Source: Sulfurimonas paralvinellae
Lineage (GTDB): Bacteria > Campylobacterota > Campylobacteria > Campylobacterales > Sulfurimonadaceae
Direction: 5' to 3'
Assembly (NCBI RefSeq): GCF_014905135.1
Contig: NZ_CP041406.1
Coordinates: 310,001 to 374,000 of the forward strand
Length of the DNA stretch: 64,000 nucleotides
The notes beneath the pieces are model-generated. The model was given only the letters and a program-made list of their open reading frames with translations, did not search any database and was not told the DNA's origin. Positions 27,256 to 35,990 of the stretch are shown piece by piece (position 1 is the first letter of the stretch; the number at the start of each line of letters is the position of its first letter). A program made the position numbers and the translations under genes.

Positions 27256-28542
27256 ATGGAAATAAATATATATATGATAGTAACGGCAGTAATATCCTTA
27301 CTCTTTTTGATTGTTCTTTTTTTATATCTCAAGAAAAAAGATGAAAACAGTTACCTTCATGAGACGATACAGACTTTAGATGAAAAACTTACTTCAATAG
27401 AGGAAGAAAAAGAGTCTCTTGAAGATATCAATAACGACCTTTCAATACAAAATGCCGTACTACAGAGTAAGTATGAGCAGGAGAGTGCAGCGTCACAGGA
27501 AAAACTCAAACTCTTACAAAATGCCAAAGACGAACTCTCACGTGAGTTCAAAAATCTTTCAAATCAGATTTTTGAAGATAAGTCCAAACAGTTCTCATCT
27601 TTAAACAAAGAACAGCTTGAACTGCTTTTAAAACCTTTTCGTGAACAGATCACAAACTTTTCAAAAGAGGCGCGTGAGCAGTTTGAGGTCGAGTTAAAAG
27701 AACGGCATCTGCTTAAAAATGAGCTGGGACATCTCAAAGCGATGAACGAACAGCTTGCTCAAGAAGCACTGAACCTGACCAAAGCGCTTAAAAGTGAAAA
27801 CAAGACACAGGGGAATTGGGGAGAGATGGTTCTTGCCAATATTTTAGAACAATCAGGTCTGCGTGAGGGTGTAGAGTACGAGCTTCAGGCAACGCTCAAG
27901 TCCGATGAAGGAAAAACATACAGACCGGATGTCATTATACATATGCCGCAGGAGCGTGATATTGTTATAGACTCGAAGGTTTCTCTTGCCGCGTATGAGC
28001 GTTTTGTCAATGAAGATGATCCGACGCTTAAAACAAAATATCTCAAAGAACATATTGCCAGCATCTCTTCACATATAAAAGAGTTAAGCGCCAAAAAGTA
28101 TGAAAAACTTGAAGGAGTAAATACTCTTGACTTTGTCTTGATGTTCATGCCTATTGAGGGAGCATTTTTACTTGCTCTTGAACACGACGGTGAGTTTTTC
28201 AAGCAGGCATATGAAAACAATATTTTAGTGGTTTCTCCTTCGACACTGCTTGTCACACTCAGAACAATAGAACATATTTGGCGAACACAGCGTCAGGAAG
28301 AACATGCGCAAAAGATAGCCAAAGAGGCTGAAGGCATGTATGAAAAACTCGTTGGATTTGTAGAAGAACTGCAAAAGGTCGGAACACATCTCGGACGGGC
28401 TCAGGAGTCATACGACACAGCACTTAACAGGCTGCAAAGCGGAAGAGGGAATGTCATACGAAGGGCTGAAAATATTGTAAAACTGGGGTTGAGACCAAAA
28501 AAAGAATTACCACTGAAAAGTGATGCAGATGATGAGAGCTAG
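27256..28542 (+). CDS. rmuC: DNA recombination protein RmuC
   Basis: About 428 aa. One N-terminal membrane helix (residues about 5-26), a long coiled coil to residue 170, then the RmuC nuclease-like domain: NWGEMVLANILEQSGLREG, YRPDVIIHMPQERDIVIDSKVSLAAYERF and FVLMFMPIEGAFLLAL. RmuC limits inversions and recombination between repeats. ATG 27256 has AGAGGA upstream; the in-frame extension before it lacks family support. The stop overlaps the convergent gene by 4 bases. Confidence 0.93.
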   Translation: MEINIYMIVTAVISLLFLIVLFLYLKKKDENSYLHETIQTLDEKLTSIEEEKESLEDINNDLSIQNAVLQSKYEQESAASQEKLKLLQNAKDELSREFKNLSNQIFEDKSKQFSSLNKEQLELLLKPFREQITNFSKEAREQFEVELKERHLLKNELGHLKAMNEQLAQEALNLTKALKSENKTQGNWGEMVLANILEQSGLREGVEYELQATLKSDEGKTYRPDVIIHMPQERDIVIDSKVSLAAYERFVNEDDPTLKTKYLKEHIASISSHIKELSAKKYEKLEGVNTLDFVLMFMPIEGAFLLALEHDGEFFKQAYENNILVVSPSTLLVTLRTIEHIWRTQRQEEHAQKIAKEAEGMYEKLVGFVEELQKVGTHLGRAQESYDTALNRLQSGRGNVIRRAENIVKLGLRPKKELPLKSDADDES

Positions 28543-28928
28543 TGTTGTAATTCCAGCTCTCTGAGGTTGACATATCTTTTTGCTATTGTCTCCATACGGC
28601 TCGATACCAATAGGGCAACGGCAAGTGTGGAAAAAATTGCGAAAGTGATATCTATATGTGTTAGATATGAAAAGGTTCCAAAGACAAGGAGTGGAATAAA
28701 GACGAAAAAAATACCGAGAATTAGTTTGATTTTTGTCTTTACGTTTTTTTGAAATTCAGAACGCATTCCAAGTGTACATTCTAAAGGGTTTTCTTTAAAT
28801 CTGTTAAGCTCATCGATAAGCTTCTCTTTGGAGATTTTTTCACTGTACTGTGCTTCGGTTTTTTGAAATACAGAACGAACACTGTTGCATAAAAATTTAT
28901 CTGTTGTATTTAAAAATAGTTTTAACAT
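28539..28928 (-). CDS. small membrane protein, unknown
   Basis: 129 aa with two adjacent membrane segments (residues about 66-86 and 91-110) after a charged N-terminal region (KISKEKLIDELNRFKENPLE). I do not recognise the family. ATG 28928 has AAGGAT upstream, which supports it as a real gene. It is convergent with rmuC, sharing the four bases CTAG for both stop codons. Confidence 0.6.
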   Translation of the reverse strand: MLKLFLNTTDKFLCNSVRSVFQKTEAQYSEKISKEKLIDELNRFKENPLECTLGMRSEFQKNVKTKIKLILGIFFVFIPLLVFGTFSYLTHIDITFAIFSTLAVALLVSSRMETIAKRYVNLRELELQH

Positions 28929-28979
28929 ATTAGCGATCCTTATTATTAATATGCAATTATAACATAAATCTATTTAGTG

Positions 28980-28985
28980 TATAAT
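28980..28985 (+). promoter_or_regulatory. -10 box upstream of the small ORF at 29009
   Basis: TATAAT 23 bases before the ATG, with TAAGGAA as the ribosome site in between. It supports the small gene as expressed. Confidence 0.5.
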
Positions 28986-29008
28986 AATCAGTAACTTTAA
29001 GGAATACA

Positions 29009-29203
29009 ATGAAGATAGAAACTAAGTACAATTATGAAAAGATCTGGACGCTCACGCAGGAGCAAGATCTGCTTAAAATTATTGCAGAAGAAGTAGGTGA
29101 AGCGGGTAGTGATGGCACACTGCAATACATTCAAGAGGTCATTAAAGACGGCAAAGAGATAACAGTCGGCAGCTGTAAATTTAGAATAGAAAAAAAGGAT
29201 TAG
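29009..29203 (+). CDS. small protein, unknown
   Basis: 64 aa, starting MKIETKYNYEKIWTLTQEQD, soluble and acidic-basic balanced, with no membrane segment. A promoter (TATAAT at 28980) and a ribosome site (AAGGAA) support it. It ends 1 base before the DoxX gene, so the two are cotranscribed. I recognise no domain. It contains one octamer (29051). Confidence 0.6.
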   Translation: MKIETKYNYEKIWTLTQEQDLLKIIAEEVGEAGSDGTLQYIQEVIKDGKEITVGSCKFRIEKKD

Positions 29204-29204
29204 T

Positions 29205-29591
29205 ATGTTGCATCAACCGGATATTGCAAAATTATTGTTACGGCTTTCATTGGGTATTTTGATCTTGTTTCATGGAATACATAAACTCATCTATGGTCTA
29301 AATGGTGTGAGTGCGATGTTGAGTGCCCATGGATGGCCGTTATTTTTGTCTTACGGTGTTTATATGGGTGAACTAATTGCTCCGATATTTATCATACTGG
29401 GGTTGTATGCAAGGGTGGCTTCTGGGATTTTGGCTTTTAATATGCTTACTGCAATTTATCTTGCCTATGGATTTTCGTTGAGTACATCGAAATATGGCGG
29501 CCTTTCATGGGAGACACCATTTCTGTATTTGATAATGAGCATTTTAGTGATTTTACTTGGCAGCGGAAAATATGCCGTTAATTCAAAGTAA
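29205..29591 (+). CDS. DoxX-family membrane protein
   Basis: 128 aa with four membrane segments. LLLRLSLGILILFHGIHKLIYG and YMGELIAPIFIILGLYARVAS are standard DoxX-family features. Members act in membrane redox or thiol metabolism, but most, like this one, have no assigned role. It lies directly after the 64-aa gene and convergent to the CDP-alcohol phosphatidyltransferase. Confidence 0.82.
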   Translation: MLHQPDIAKLLLRLSLGILILFHGIHKLIYGLNGVSAMLSAHGWPLFLSYGVYMGELIAPIFIILGLYARVASGILAFNMLTAIYLAYGFSLSTSKYGGLSWETPFLYLIMSILVILLGSGKYAVNSK

Positions 29592-29608
29592 GGACAGCAG
29601 CTGCAGTT

Positions 29609-30166
29609 TTATGGATGGCGAACTTTAATAGTAGAGTTCAAACTCCATCCAATAATAAGCATACAAAACATGACACCATAAGCAGGAAGCAGGTCATAGG
29701 CATTTAAAAGATAGACGAGCCACAAAAGAATGGCACCTAGCGGTGTCGGTACACCTGTAAAATAGTTTTCAACTTCTCCAGCATCTGCATTGATATTAAA
29801 TTGAATAAGACGACGAAGACCGGAGATAACATAATAGATAGAAGCGACAGCGGCAAGTATAAGGGAAAACCCATGCAATGCCGGAGCATAGGAAGCCTGA
29901 AAAATTAAAAAGACAGGAACAAGTACAAAACTTAAAAAATCTGCAAAGCTGTCTAGTTGTACTCCAAATTCGTTTGAGAGTTTGTATTTTCTAGCGATTT
30001 TACCATCGAAGATATCAAAAGCACCGCCTACCCATGCAAGTACAATCGCCAAAGTAAAGTTGTTTTGAGTGATGAAATAGGTAGCCATCAAGCCGGCTGT
30101 GATATTTACAAAAGTAAACATATTTGCCAGATTGAAGTGTGAAGAGGGTGTCCATAAAAATTTCAT
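29609..30166 (-). CDS. CDP-alcohol phosphatidyltransferase (PssA-like)
   Basis: 185-aa inner-membrane enzyme. The family signature D-G-x2-A-R-x8-G-x3-D-x3-D is complete in FDGKIARKYKLSNEFGVQLDSFADFLSF. The N-terminal layout (FNLANMFTFVNITAGLMATYFI) suggests a CDP-diacylglycerol-serine O-phosphatidyltransferase, but length alone cannot exclude another alcohol acceptor such as glycerol phosphate. ATG 30166 has AAGG upstream. It is divergent from the iron-regulated porin, with the Fur-like boxes in the shared spacer. Confidence 0.82.
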   Translation of the reverse strand: MKFLWTPSSHFNLANMFTFVNITAGLMATYFITQNNFTLAIVLAWVGGAFDIFDGKIARKYKLSNEFGVQLDSFADFLSFVLVPVFLIFQASYAPALHGFSLILAAVASIYYVISGLRRLIQFNINADAGEVENYFTGVPTPLGAILLWLVYLLNAYDLLPAYGVMFCMLIIGWSLNSTIKVRHP

Positions 30167-30241
30167 ATATTATAACCTTGTTTGAAATAAGTGAAATTAT
30201 ATCAAATTGATACTTAACTTGAAAAACAGGGTGGTATTTTA

Positions 30242-30265
30242 TGATAACATTTATCATAATCATTA
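30242..30265 (+). promoter_or_regulatory. Fur-like box 1
   Basis: TGATAACATTTATCATAATC and following ATTA match the overlapping GATAAT/ATTATC hexamer pattern of Fur operators. It lies 55 bases upstream of the porin start. Confidence 0.6.
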
Positions 30266-30278
30266 AGAATATTATAAG

Positions 30279-30300
30279 TTGAGAATGAGTATCATTTCAA
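30279..30300 (+). promoter_or_regulatory. Fur-like box 2
   Basis: TTGAGAATGAGTATCATT and following TCAA closely match the GAGAATGAGTATCATT type of Fur box. It lies 19 bases before the porin ATG, where repressor binding would block transcription. Confidence 0.65.
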
Positions 30301-30319
30301 AATTAAAGGAATTAAAGGA

Positions 30320-31588
30320 ATGAAAAGACTTATAGTAACAAGTTTAGTGCCAATAACTTTTTTAGCTCAAACACTCTCAGCCGAAGATTCAGAGCCAAGG
30401 GACAGACTCCATTCTGTAAGAAAAGCTGTTGATACTGTTGGGAAAATTGAAACTAAAGAGGTCTCAGTTGCCAATACTGTAAAACATATGTTTGAAGATG
30501 GAAAAGTAAGCGGCCAACTTCGAACAAGCTACGGGGCATACAATCAAAAGATGCCCTCAGTAGCTGATACGTACGCAACAGCAATTGGCGGTATTTTAAA
30601 ATATGAACTGGCATCATTATATGGCTTCAATGCTGCAGCAGCAGTTTACACATCGCATGATATAAATGCTTTTAGTGGTGATAATGAGCATCATAACAAT
30701 GATCTCTCTTCATCAAGTGGAAGTTATACCGAGATGAGTGAAGCGTATATAAACTATAAATATCAAGATTTTAATTTTCGTGTAGGTCGTCAGACTTTAG
30801 ATACTCCATTGGCAGACAGTGATGATATCCGAATGATCCAAAATACCTTTGAAGCGTATGTGGCAAGTTATGATTATCAAGGTTTTTCATTAATGGCCGG
30901 ACATATAAATGAGTGGCAGGGATATGACGCCGATCTTGATGAAGGGTGGAGTAAAGCCGGAATCAATGGAACGAACTTTGGAGGCATCGCTTATAATGAT
31001 GTTTTGGAATTCAATCTCTGGTACTATGACATTACGAAGCAGACAAATGCTCTTTATAGTGATTTTGGTATACAGTACAGTATAAACAAAGATATGATAG
31101 TCCACGCAATGGTGCAGTATCTTAAAGAGAATGAAATCGACTCTAGTGGTTATGAAACTGAGATTTACGGAGCAATGTTTGAGTATGTCATTCATGGCCT
31201 TGGATTGAATATTGCCTACAATCAAGCTGACAGCAGGCATGGCAAACAGAGTTTTTCCGGAACAGGTGGAGGTACGCTTTATACAAGTATGGATACAATG
31301 ATACTCGATGAAATTGCACAGGATAGAAAAGCTAATGCTATTGTAAGCGGGATATCCTATAATTATAATGATTTTACATTTTTATATGCGTATGGTTCGT
31401 TCAAGGGTGATGCTGATTCATCGGGTGTCAAAGAGCATATAGTTGAGCAAAATATCGGTTTTGAATATAATTTCAATGATGAATTTACAGTAGCTGCAAT
31501 TTACGTCATGGAAGAAGATAAACAAAATAGTCAAAAAACTTTAAATGACTGGGATAGAACCCAAGTGATGTTAAATTATAATTTTTAA
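30320..31588 (+). CDS. OprD/Campylobacter-type outer-membrane porin, iron-regulated
   Basis: 422 aa with a signal peptide (MKRLIVTSLVPITFLAQTLSA) and an alternating hydrophobic pattern to a terminal Phe (VMLNYNF), as in outer-membrane barrels. NFRVGRQTLDTPLADSDDIRM resembles the 'RVGrq.ldtPl' segment of OprD-like porins of Campylobacterota. Two Fur-like boxes stand directly upstream and feoA starts 13 bases after the stop, so it is probably the outer-membrane entry route for ferrous iron; that role is inferred from context. Confidence 0.78.
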   Translation: MKRLIVTSLVPITFLAQTLSAEDSEPRDRLHSVRKAVDTVGKIETKEVSVANTVKHMFEDGKVSGQLRTSYGAYNQKMPSVADTYATAIGGILKYELASLYGFNAAAAVYTSHDINAFSGDNEHHNNDLSSSSGSYTEMSEAYINYKYQDFNFRVGRQTLDTPLADSDDIRMIQNTFEAYVASYDYQGFSLMAGHINEWQGYDADLDEGWSKAGINGTNFGGIAYNDVLEFNLWYYDITKQTNALYSDFGIQYSINKDMIVHAMVQYLKENEIDSSGYETEIYGAMFEYVIHGLGLNIAYNQADSRHGKQSFSGTGGGTLYTSMDTMILDEIAQDRKANAIVSGISYNYNDFTFLYAYGSFKGDADSSGVKEHIVEQNIGFEYNFNDEFTVAAIYVMEEDKQNSQKTLNDWDRTQVMLNYNF

Positions 31589-31601
31589 AAGAGAGTCATA
31601 T

Positions 31602-31829
31602 ATGAATAATCTATTGAATTGTCACAAAGGGTGCAGAGTCAAAGTGACAAAGATAAGTGCAGACAGCACTCTAAAACAGCGTCTCATATCGTTTGGTGTG
31701 ATGAAAGGCGCAGAACTCAAAGTGCTTGAACACTCTCCAGGAAAAAAGACCATAGAGATAAAAGTAGGTAAAATGAGAATAGCACTGCGAGCAGAGGAAG
31801 CAAAACATATAGAGGTAGAAGAGATATGA
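31602..31829 (+). CDS. feoA: FeoA ferrous iron transport accessory protein
   Basis: 75-aa SH3-like cytosolic protein: GCRVKVTKISADSTLKQRLISFGVMKGAEL and the closing IALRAEEAKHIEVEEI are typical of FeoA. It overlaps feoB by 4 bases. Short ribosome site (GAGAG) before ATG 31602. Confidence 0.92.
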   Translation: MNNLLNCHKGCRVKVTKISADSTLKQRLISFGVMKGAELKVLEHSPGKKTIEIKVGKMRIALRAEEAKHIEVEEI

Positions 31830-33973
31830 ATGGCGTAGAACATGATAAAAAAGCCTGCCCGATTATAGCCAACCATGTAAAAGTGGCGCTTGTCGGACAG
31901 CCAAATGTGGGTAAGAGTATGCTTATCAACTCCGTCAGCAATGCCCATCTACATGTCGGGAACTTTTCGGGTGTGACCGTTGATAAAACAGAAGTGTTGT
32001 TTGACTATAAAAATTATCACTTCACGGTAGTCGACCTTCCGGGAACGTATGCCTTTACAGATTACACGATCGAAGAGCGTGTAACACATGATTATCTTTG
32101 TGCCGAGGATTATGACATTATCATCAATGTTGTTGACTCGACCAATCTTGAGAAAAATCTGCAGTTGACATCAGAGCTTCTGACAATGAGCAAAAAGATA
32201 GTCATCGCTTTGAATATGAGTGATGAAGCTGAGAAAGAGGGCATTGAGATAGATGCAGATTATATGTCAGAACTGCTAAATGTGCCTTGTGTAAAAGTGT
32301 CCGCTGCTGCAAAAACAGGCATAGAAGATTTGATAGATACAGTGGTAGAGACACATATCAGCGAGAAAAAAGAGCCCAAGCTTATCTTTAGTGAGGCGGT
32401 GGAAGAAGAGATAACGACGATTGTCTCATACTTGCAAAAACATAAATTTCAGGCAGTTAACTCTTATAGAAACATAGCGATCAACCTGCTTAAAAACAAC
32501 AAAAAAACCTATGAAAAGCTTCATGATGAGCCTATCTGGACAGAACTGCAGCCTATTTTAATAGAAGCAGCACGACATATAGAACTGCACCATGACACTG
32601 ATGACATTAAAGAGGCTTTTGCTGAAGAGTATGCTTCTTTTAACAGGGGTATCGTTACAGAGGTCGTGCAGTATAAAGAGGAGAAGCAGGTTCAAAAAAC
32701 GCTGACAGAAAAAATAGACTCTATCTTAATCCATCCGCTTTTTGGTATACCTATATTCTTGTTCTTTATGTGGGGCCTTTTTCAGCTTACCTTTACTGTA
32801 GGAAACATACCTATGGAGTGGATTGACGGCTTCTTTGTCTGGCTGGGTGATGTCGTCTCGCCAACGATTGCCAATGATGATGTTCGTTCTCTTATAGTTG
32901 ATGGAATTATCGGCGGTGTCGGTGCAGTTGTGCTTTTCACGCCAAATATCATCATCTTGTTTATTGGTATAGCACTTCTTGAAACAACAGGATACATGAG
33001 CCGTGTCGCCTTTTTGCTTGATGGATTTTTCCATAAATTTGGTCTGCATGGACAGAGTTTCATTCCTCTCGTTACCGGTTTTGGTTGTTCTATTCCTGCA
33101 TATATGTCGGCGAGAATTCTTAAAAATGACAGAGACAGGCTCTTGACACTTTTTATCATCGGGTTTATGTCCTGTGGTGCAAGACTTCCTGTCTATGTAC
33201 TCTTTGCAGGAGCATTTTTTGGAGAAGCGATGGCGGGAAATGTTCTGTTTGCTATCTATGTAAGTGGTGCTATTCTTGGTCTTATTATGGCAAAAGTACT
33301 GAAAATGACCGCTTTTAAAGGTGTGGATGAACCATTTGTTATGGAGATGCCGAAGTATCGTCTTCCGTCACTCAAGCTTATTTGGCATACAGTGCTCACG
33401 CAGACAATTATGTACCTTAAAAAAGCGGGTACGTTCATTGCCGGTGCAGCGATGCTGATTTGGTTTTTAAGTAACTATCCACACAGTGATGCACTGGATA
33501 AAGTCTATGCAGCGAAGATAGAACAGAGTGTTGATGCTTCACAGAAGATAGCGCTTGAGAACGAACTTGCTGAAGAGCAGCTGGGACAGAGTTATCTGGG
33601 ACGAGTTGGAAAGCTGAAAGAGCCGCTGTTTGCGCCGCTTGGATTTGACTGGAAGATGAATGTTGCTCTGCAGGCAGGACTTGCAGCAAAAGAAGTAGTG
33701 GTTTCTACATTAGGTGTTCTTTATTCGATGGGCGGAGATGTTACTGAAACTTCGGAGTCCTTGGCGGATAATATACGTAAACATATCCCGTTTGCTTCGG
33801 CAGTTGCCTTCATCGTGGTAGTAATGACCTATCTGCCGTGTCTTGCAGCGACAACAGTTTTCGCAAAAGAGGCGGGAAGCTGGAAGTATGCAGTCTATCT
33901 GTTCATTTTTACATCCATTGTAGCGTATGTTTTAGCATTCTTTGCATATAGAATTGCGTTGGCACTTGGATAA
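31826..33973 (+). CDS. feoB: FeoB ferrous iron transporter
   Basis: 715-aa inner-membrane Fe2+ transporter. The N-terminal G domain has G1 GQPNVGKSML, G3 DLPGTYAFT and G4 ALNMSD. The membrane part has the Gate motifs GFGCSIPAYMSARIL and FMSCGARLPVYVLFAGAFF with conserved Cys, and LGFDWKMNVALQAGLAAKEVVVSTLGVLY near the end. It is coupled to feoA (ATGA overlap) and to the upstream porin, forming one Fur-type iron uptake unit. One octamer at 33395. Confidence 0.96.
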   Translation: MNGVEHDKKACPIIANHVKVALVGQPNVGKSMLINSVSNAHLHVGNFSGVTVDKTEVLFDYKNYHFTVVDLPGTYAFTDYTIEERVTHDYLCAEDYDIIINVVDSTNLEKNLQLTSELLTMSKKIVIALNMSDEAEKEGIEIDADYMSELLNVPCVKVSAAAKTGIEDLIDTVVETHISEKKEPKLIFSEAVEEEITTIVSYLQKHKFQAVNSYRNIAINLLKNNKKTYEKLHDEPIWTELQPILIEAARHIELHHDTDDIKEAFAEEYASFNRGIVTEVVQYKEEKQVQKTLTEKIDSILIHPLFGIPIFLFFMWGLFQLTFTVGNIPMEWIDGFFVWLGDVVSPTIANDDVRSLIVDGIIGGVGAVVLFTPNIIILFIGIALLETTGYMSRVAFLLDGFFHKFGLHGQSFIPLVTGFGCSIPAYMSARILKNDRDRLLTLFIIGFMSCGARLPVYVLFAGAFFGEAMAGNVLFAIYVSGAILGLIMAKVLKMTAFKGVDEPFVMEMPKYRLPSLKLIWHTVLTQTIMYLKKAGTFIAGAAMLIWFLSNYPHSDALDKVYAAKIEQSVDASQKIALENELAEEQLGQSYLGRVGKLKEPLFAPLGFDWKMNVALQAGLAAKEVVVSTLGVLYSMGGDVTETSESLADNIRKHIPFASAVAFIVVVMTYLPCLAATTVFAKEAGSWKYAVYLFIFTSIVAYVLAFFAYRIALALG

Positions 33974-34023
33974 ATTAACCGAATATTAGTTGAAATTTGT
34001 TAAAATAGTTCCAAGGAAAAAAA

Positions 34024-34686
34024 ATGCAAAAAATATTGATGATAGAAGATGATTTGGAACTAGCTGAGATACTCACGGAGTATCTTGAACAGTTTGATTT
34101 TAAAGTAATAACCGAAGATGACCCGTTTAAGGCTGTAAGTATCTTGAAATTAGAGCCTTTTGATCTTGTTATTCTGGATTTGACACTTCCCGGCATGGAT
34201 GGTCTTGAAGTGTGTGAAGCGATTCGGGAACGTCAGGATATTCCCATCATTATATCTTCAGCCCGCTCAGACGTAACTGACAAGATCAAAGCACTTGAAC
34301 TCGGTGCGGATGATTATCTGCCAAAACCGTATGATCCGCGTGAGCTCGAAGCAAGAATCCATTCTGTACTGCGTCGTTATGAAGCAAAAACGGAAGCCAA
34401 AGCAGAGAATAAAAGCGACTTTAAATGTGACAAGTCAACGATGACCATCACCTATAAAGGACGTAATATTGATCTGACAAATGCAGAGTTTGGGATTCTC
34501 TCTTATATGATAAGCAAGCAGGGGCTTGTCGTCTCACGTGAGGACCTTATTCATAATGTCAATGCAATCAACGAAGACTCTTCAAATAAAAGCATTGATG
34601 TTATGGTTGGAAGAATCAGAAACAAACTTGGAGATAAATCTCTCATAGAATCAGTACGCGGTGTCGGCTACAAACTTTTGAAGTAA
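34024..34686 (+). CDS. OmpR-family response regulator (ArsR/CprR-like)
   Basis: 220 aa. Receiver domain with the acidic pocket in MIEDD, phospho-acceptor Asp in LVILDLTLPGMDG, Thr/Ser in IIISSARSD and Lys in YLPKPYDPRELEARI; winged-helix DNA-binding domain ending RIRNKLGDKSLIESVRGVGYKLLK. Sequence and pairing recall the essential ArsR (Helicobacter) and CprR (Campylobacter) regulators, though orthology was not tested. AAGGAAA precedes the ATG. The kinase gene follows after 3 bases. Confidence 0.88.
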   Translation: MQKILMIEDDLELAEILTEYLEQFDFKVITEDDPFKAVSILKLEPFDLVILDLTLPGMDGLEVCEAIRERQDIPIIISSARSDVTDKIKALELGADDYLPKPYDPRELEARIHSVLRRYEAKTEAKAENKSDFKCDKSTMTITYKGRNIDLTNAEFGILSYMISKQGLVVSREDLIHNVNAINEDSSNKSIDVMVGRIRNKLGDKSLIESVRGVGYKLLK

Positions 34687-34689
34687 TTT

Positions 34690-35967
34690 ATGAAACATCA
34701 TGCAGTACTCATAACCGTACTCGTCGCACTTATCGTCTCGCTAGTGAGTGTAAGTGCGATCTTCTGGGAATTTTACAAGCTCAATCATGAGCAGTATATC
34801 AACCATATCTTTACAAAATATACGGTCATCACACAGATTTATCGTGAGCATCAGCAGCGTCAAAGTTCAGAAGTCATGCTTGAAGCAAATTTGGCTGTAT
34901 ATGATATTGAGATGATAAAGGACGAAAAGCAAAAGAGGACCATTTTAACCAAAAGCAAGATACTAAAACGTGAAGGATTTAAAAGTTTCAATACTTCATT
35001 GATGATCAGTGAAAAGGGAATGTATACGAAAAATACGGTAACAAACCTGCGTGCAACGATGCTGGAGTATAAAAAAGCGATCTATTTTCATATTGAAACA
35101 CCAAATGGCGATATTCTCATCCGAGACAATGATCTAAAACCATACAGTTACATCAATATTCTTTACACATATGCGACTGTCTTTTTGATTATCTCTTTAT
35201 CGTTTGTACTGGTTCTGCAGAAACTGCGTCCGCTTATTCGTCTGAGAAAAAAAATCGCTCTTTATGGAAAAGGAAATATGAATGTCTCCTTTAAAACTTC
35301 CTCTGAAGATGAGATAGGTTCGGTCGCAAATGAACTTGACAAAGCAAGGCGAAAGATTAACAATATCTTGGAATCCCGCACACTTTTTTTACGAAACCTA
35401 ATGCATGAACTAAAAACTCCCATAGCAAAAGGAACCATTGCGACACAGATGTTGGAATCGCCCAAACAGCGTGAGCGTTTTACCTCTATCTTTAAAAGGC
35501 TTGAGACACTTGTCAACGAGTTTGCGATGATAGAGGAAGTGACAAGCCTGAATGATAAAAAAGACTTTTCCGAGTACAGGCTTGTCGATATTATCGATGG
35601 TGCCATTGATATGGCCATGGTTGAGCGGGAGAGCGTTAGTGTAGATGTACCTGCAGATGTGAAAATACAGGCAAATTACAGACTCTATACGACAGCGATA
35701 AAAAATATGATAGACAATGCAATGAAATACTCAACTGACGCACATATAACAATTCGCATCAATGAAGAGGGTGAACTCTGTTTTGAGAGTAAAGGGGAGT
35801 GTCTAAAGCATCCGCTGCAGTACTATATAGAGCCTTTTACAAAGGAAAATCCATCGAAGAACAGTTATGGACTGGGGCTTTATCTGGTAGATTCTATCCT
35901 CAAAGCACATGGACAGGTACTGGCTCATGAGTATGAAAATGGAGTGAATCGTTTTATTTTTGCATAA
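34690..35967 (+). CDS. sensor histidine kinase (ArsS/CprS-like)
   Basis: 425 aa. Two membrane helices (residues about 5-27 and 157-177) enclose a periplasmic sensor region of some 130 residues, followed by a HAMP-like linker, the H box LMHELKTPIAKG (phospho-His), an N box NMIDNAMKYS and a G box YGLGLYLVDSILKAH. The histidine box closely resembles that of ArsS. In Helicobacter this system senses acid; the signal here is unknown. Confidence 0.87.
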   Translation: MKHHAVLITVLVALIVSLVSVSAIFWEFYKLNHEQYINHIFTKYTVITQIYREHQQRQSSEVMLEANLAVYDIEMIKDEKQKRTILTKSKILKREGFKSFNTSLMISEKGMYTKNTVTNLRATMLEYKKAIYFHIETPNGDILIRDNDLKPYSYINILYTYATVFLIISLSFVLVLQKLRPLIRLRKKIALYGKGNMNVSFKTSSEDEIGSVANELDKARRKINNILESRTLFLRNLMHELKTPIAKGTIATQMLESPKQRERFTSIFKRLETLVNEFAMIEEVTSLNDKKDFSEYRLVDIIDGAIDMAMVERESVSVDVPADVKIQANYRLYTTAIKNMIDNAMKYSTDAHITIRINEEGELCFESKGECLKHPLQYYIEPFTKENPSKNSYGLGLYLVDSILKAHGQVLAHEYENGVNRFIFA

Positions 35968-35990
35968 GTTTAAAAATGTAAACTAATGTA

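Noticed and set aside
29609-30166. Phosphatidylcholine synthase as identity of the CDP-alcohol transferase
   Set aside because: At 185 aa it is shorter than phosphatidylcholine synthases, and its N-terminus resembles PssA more.
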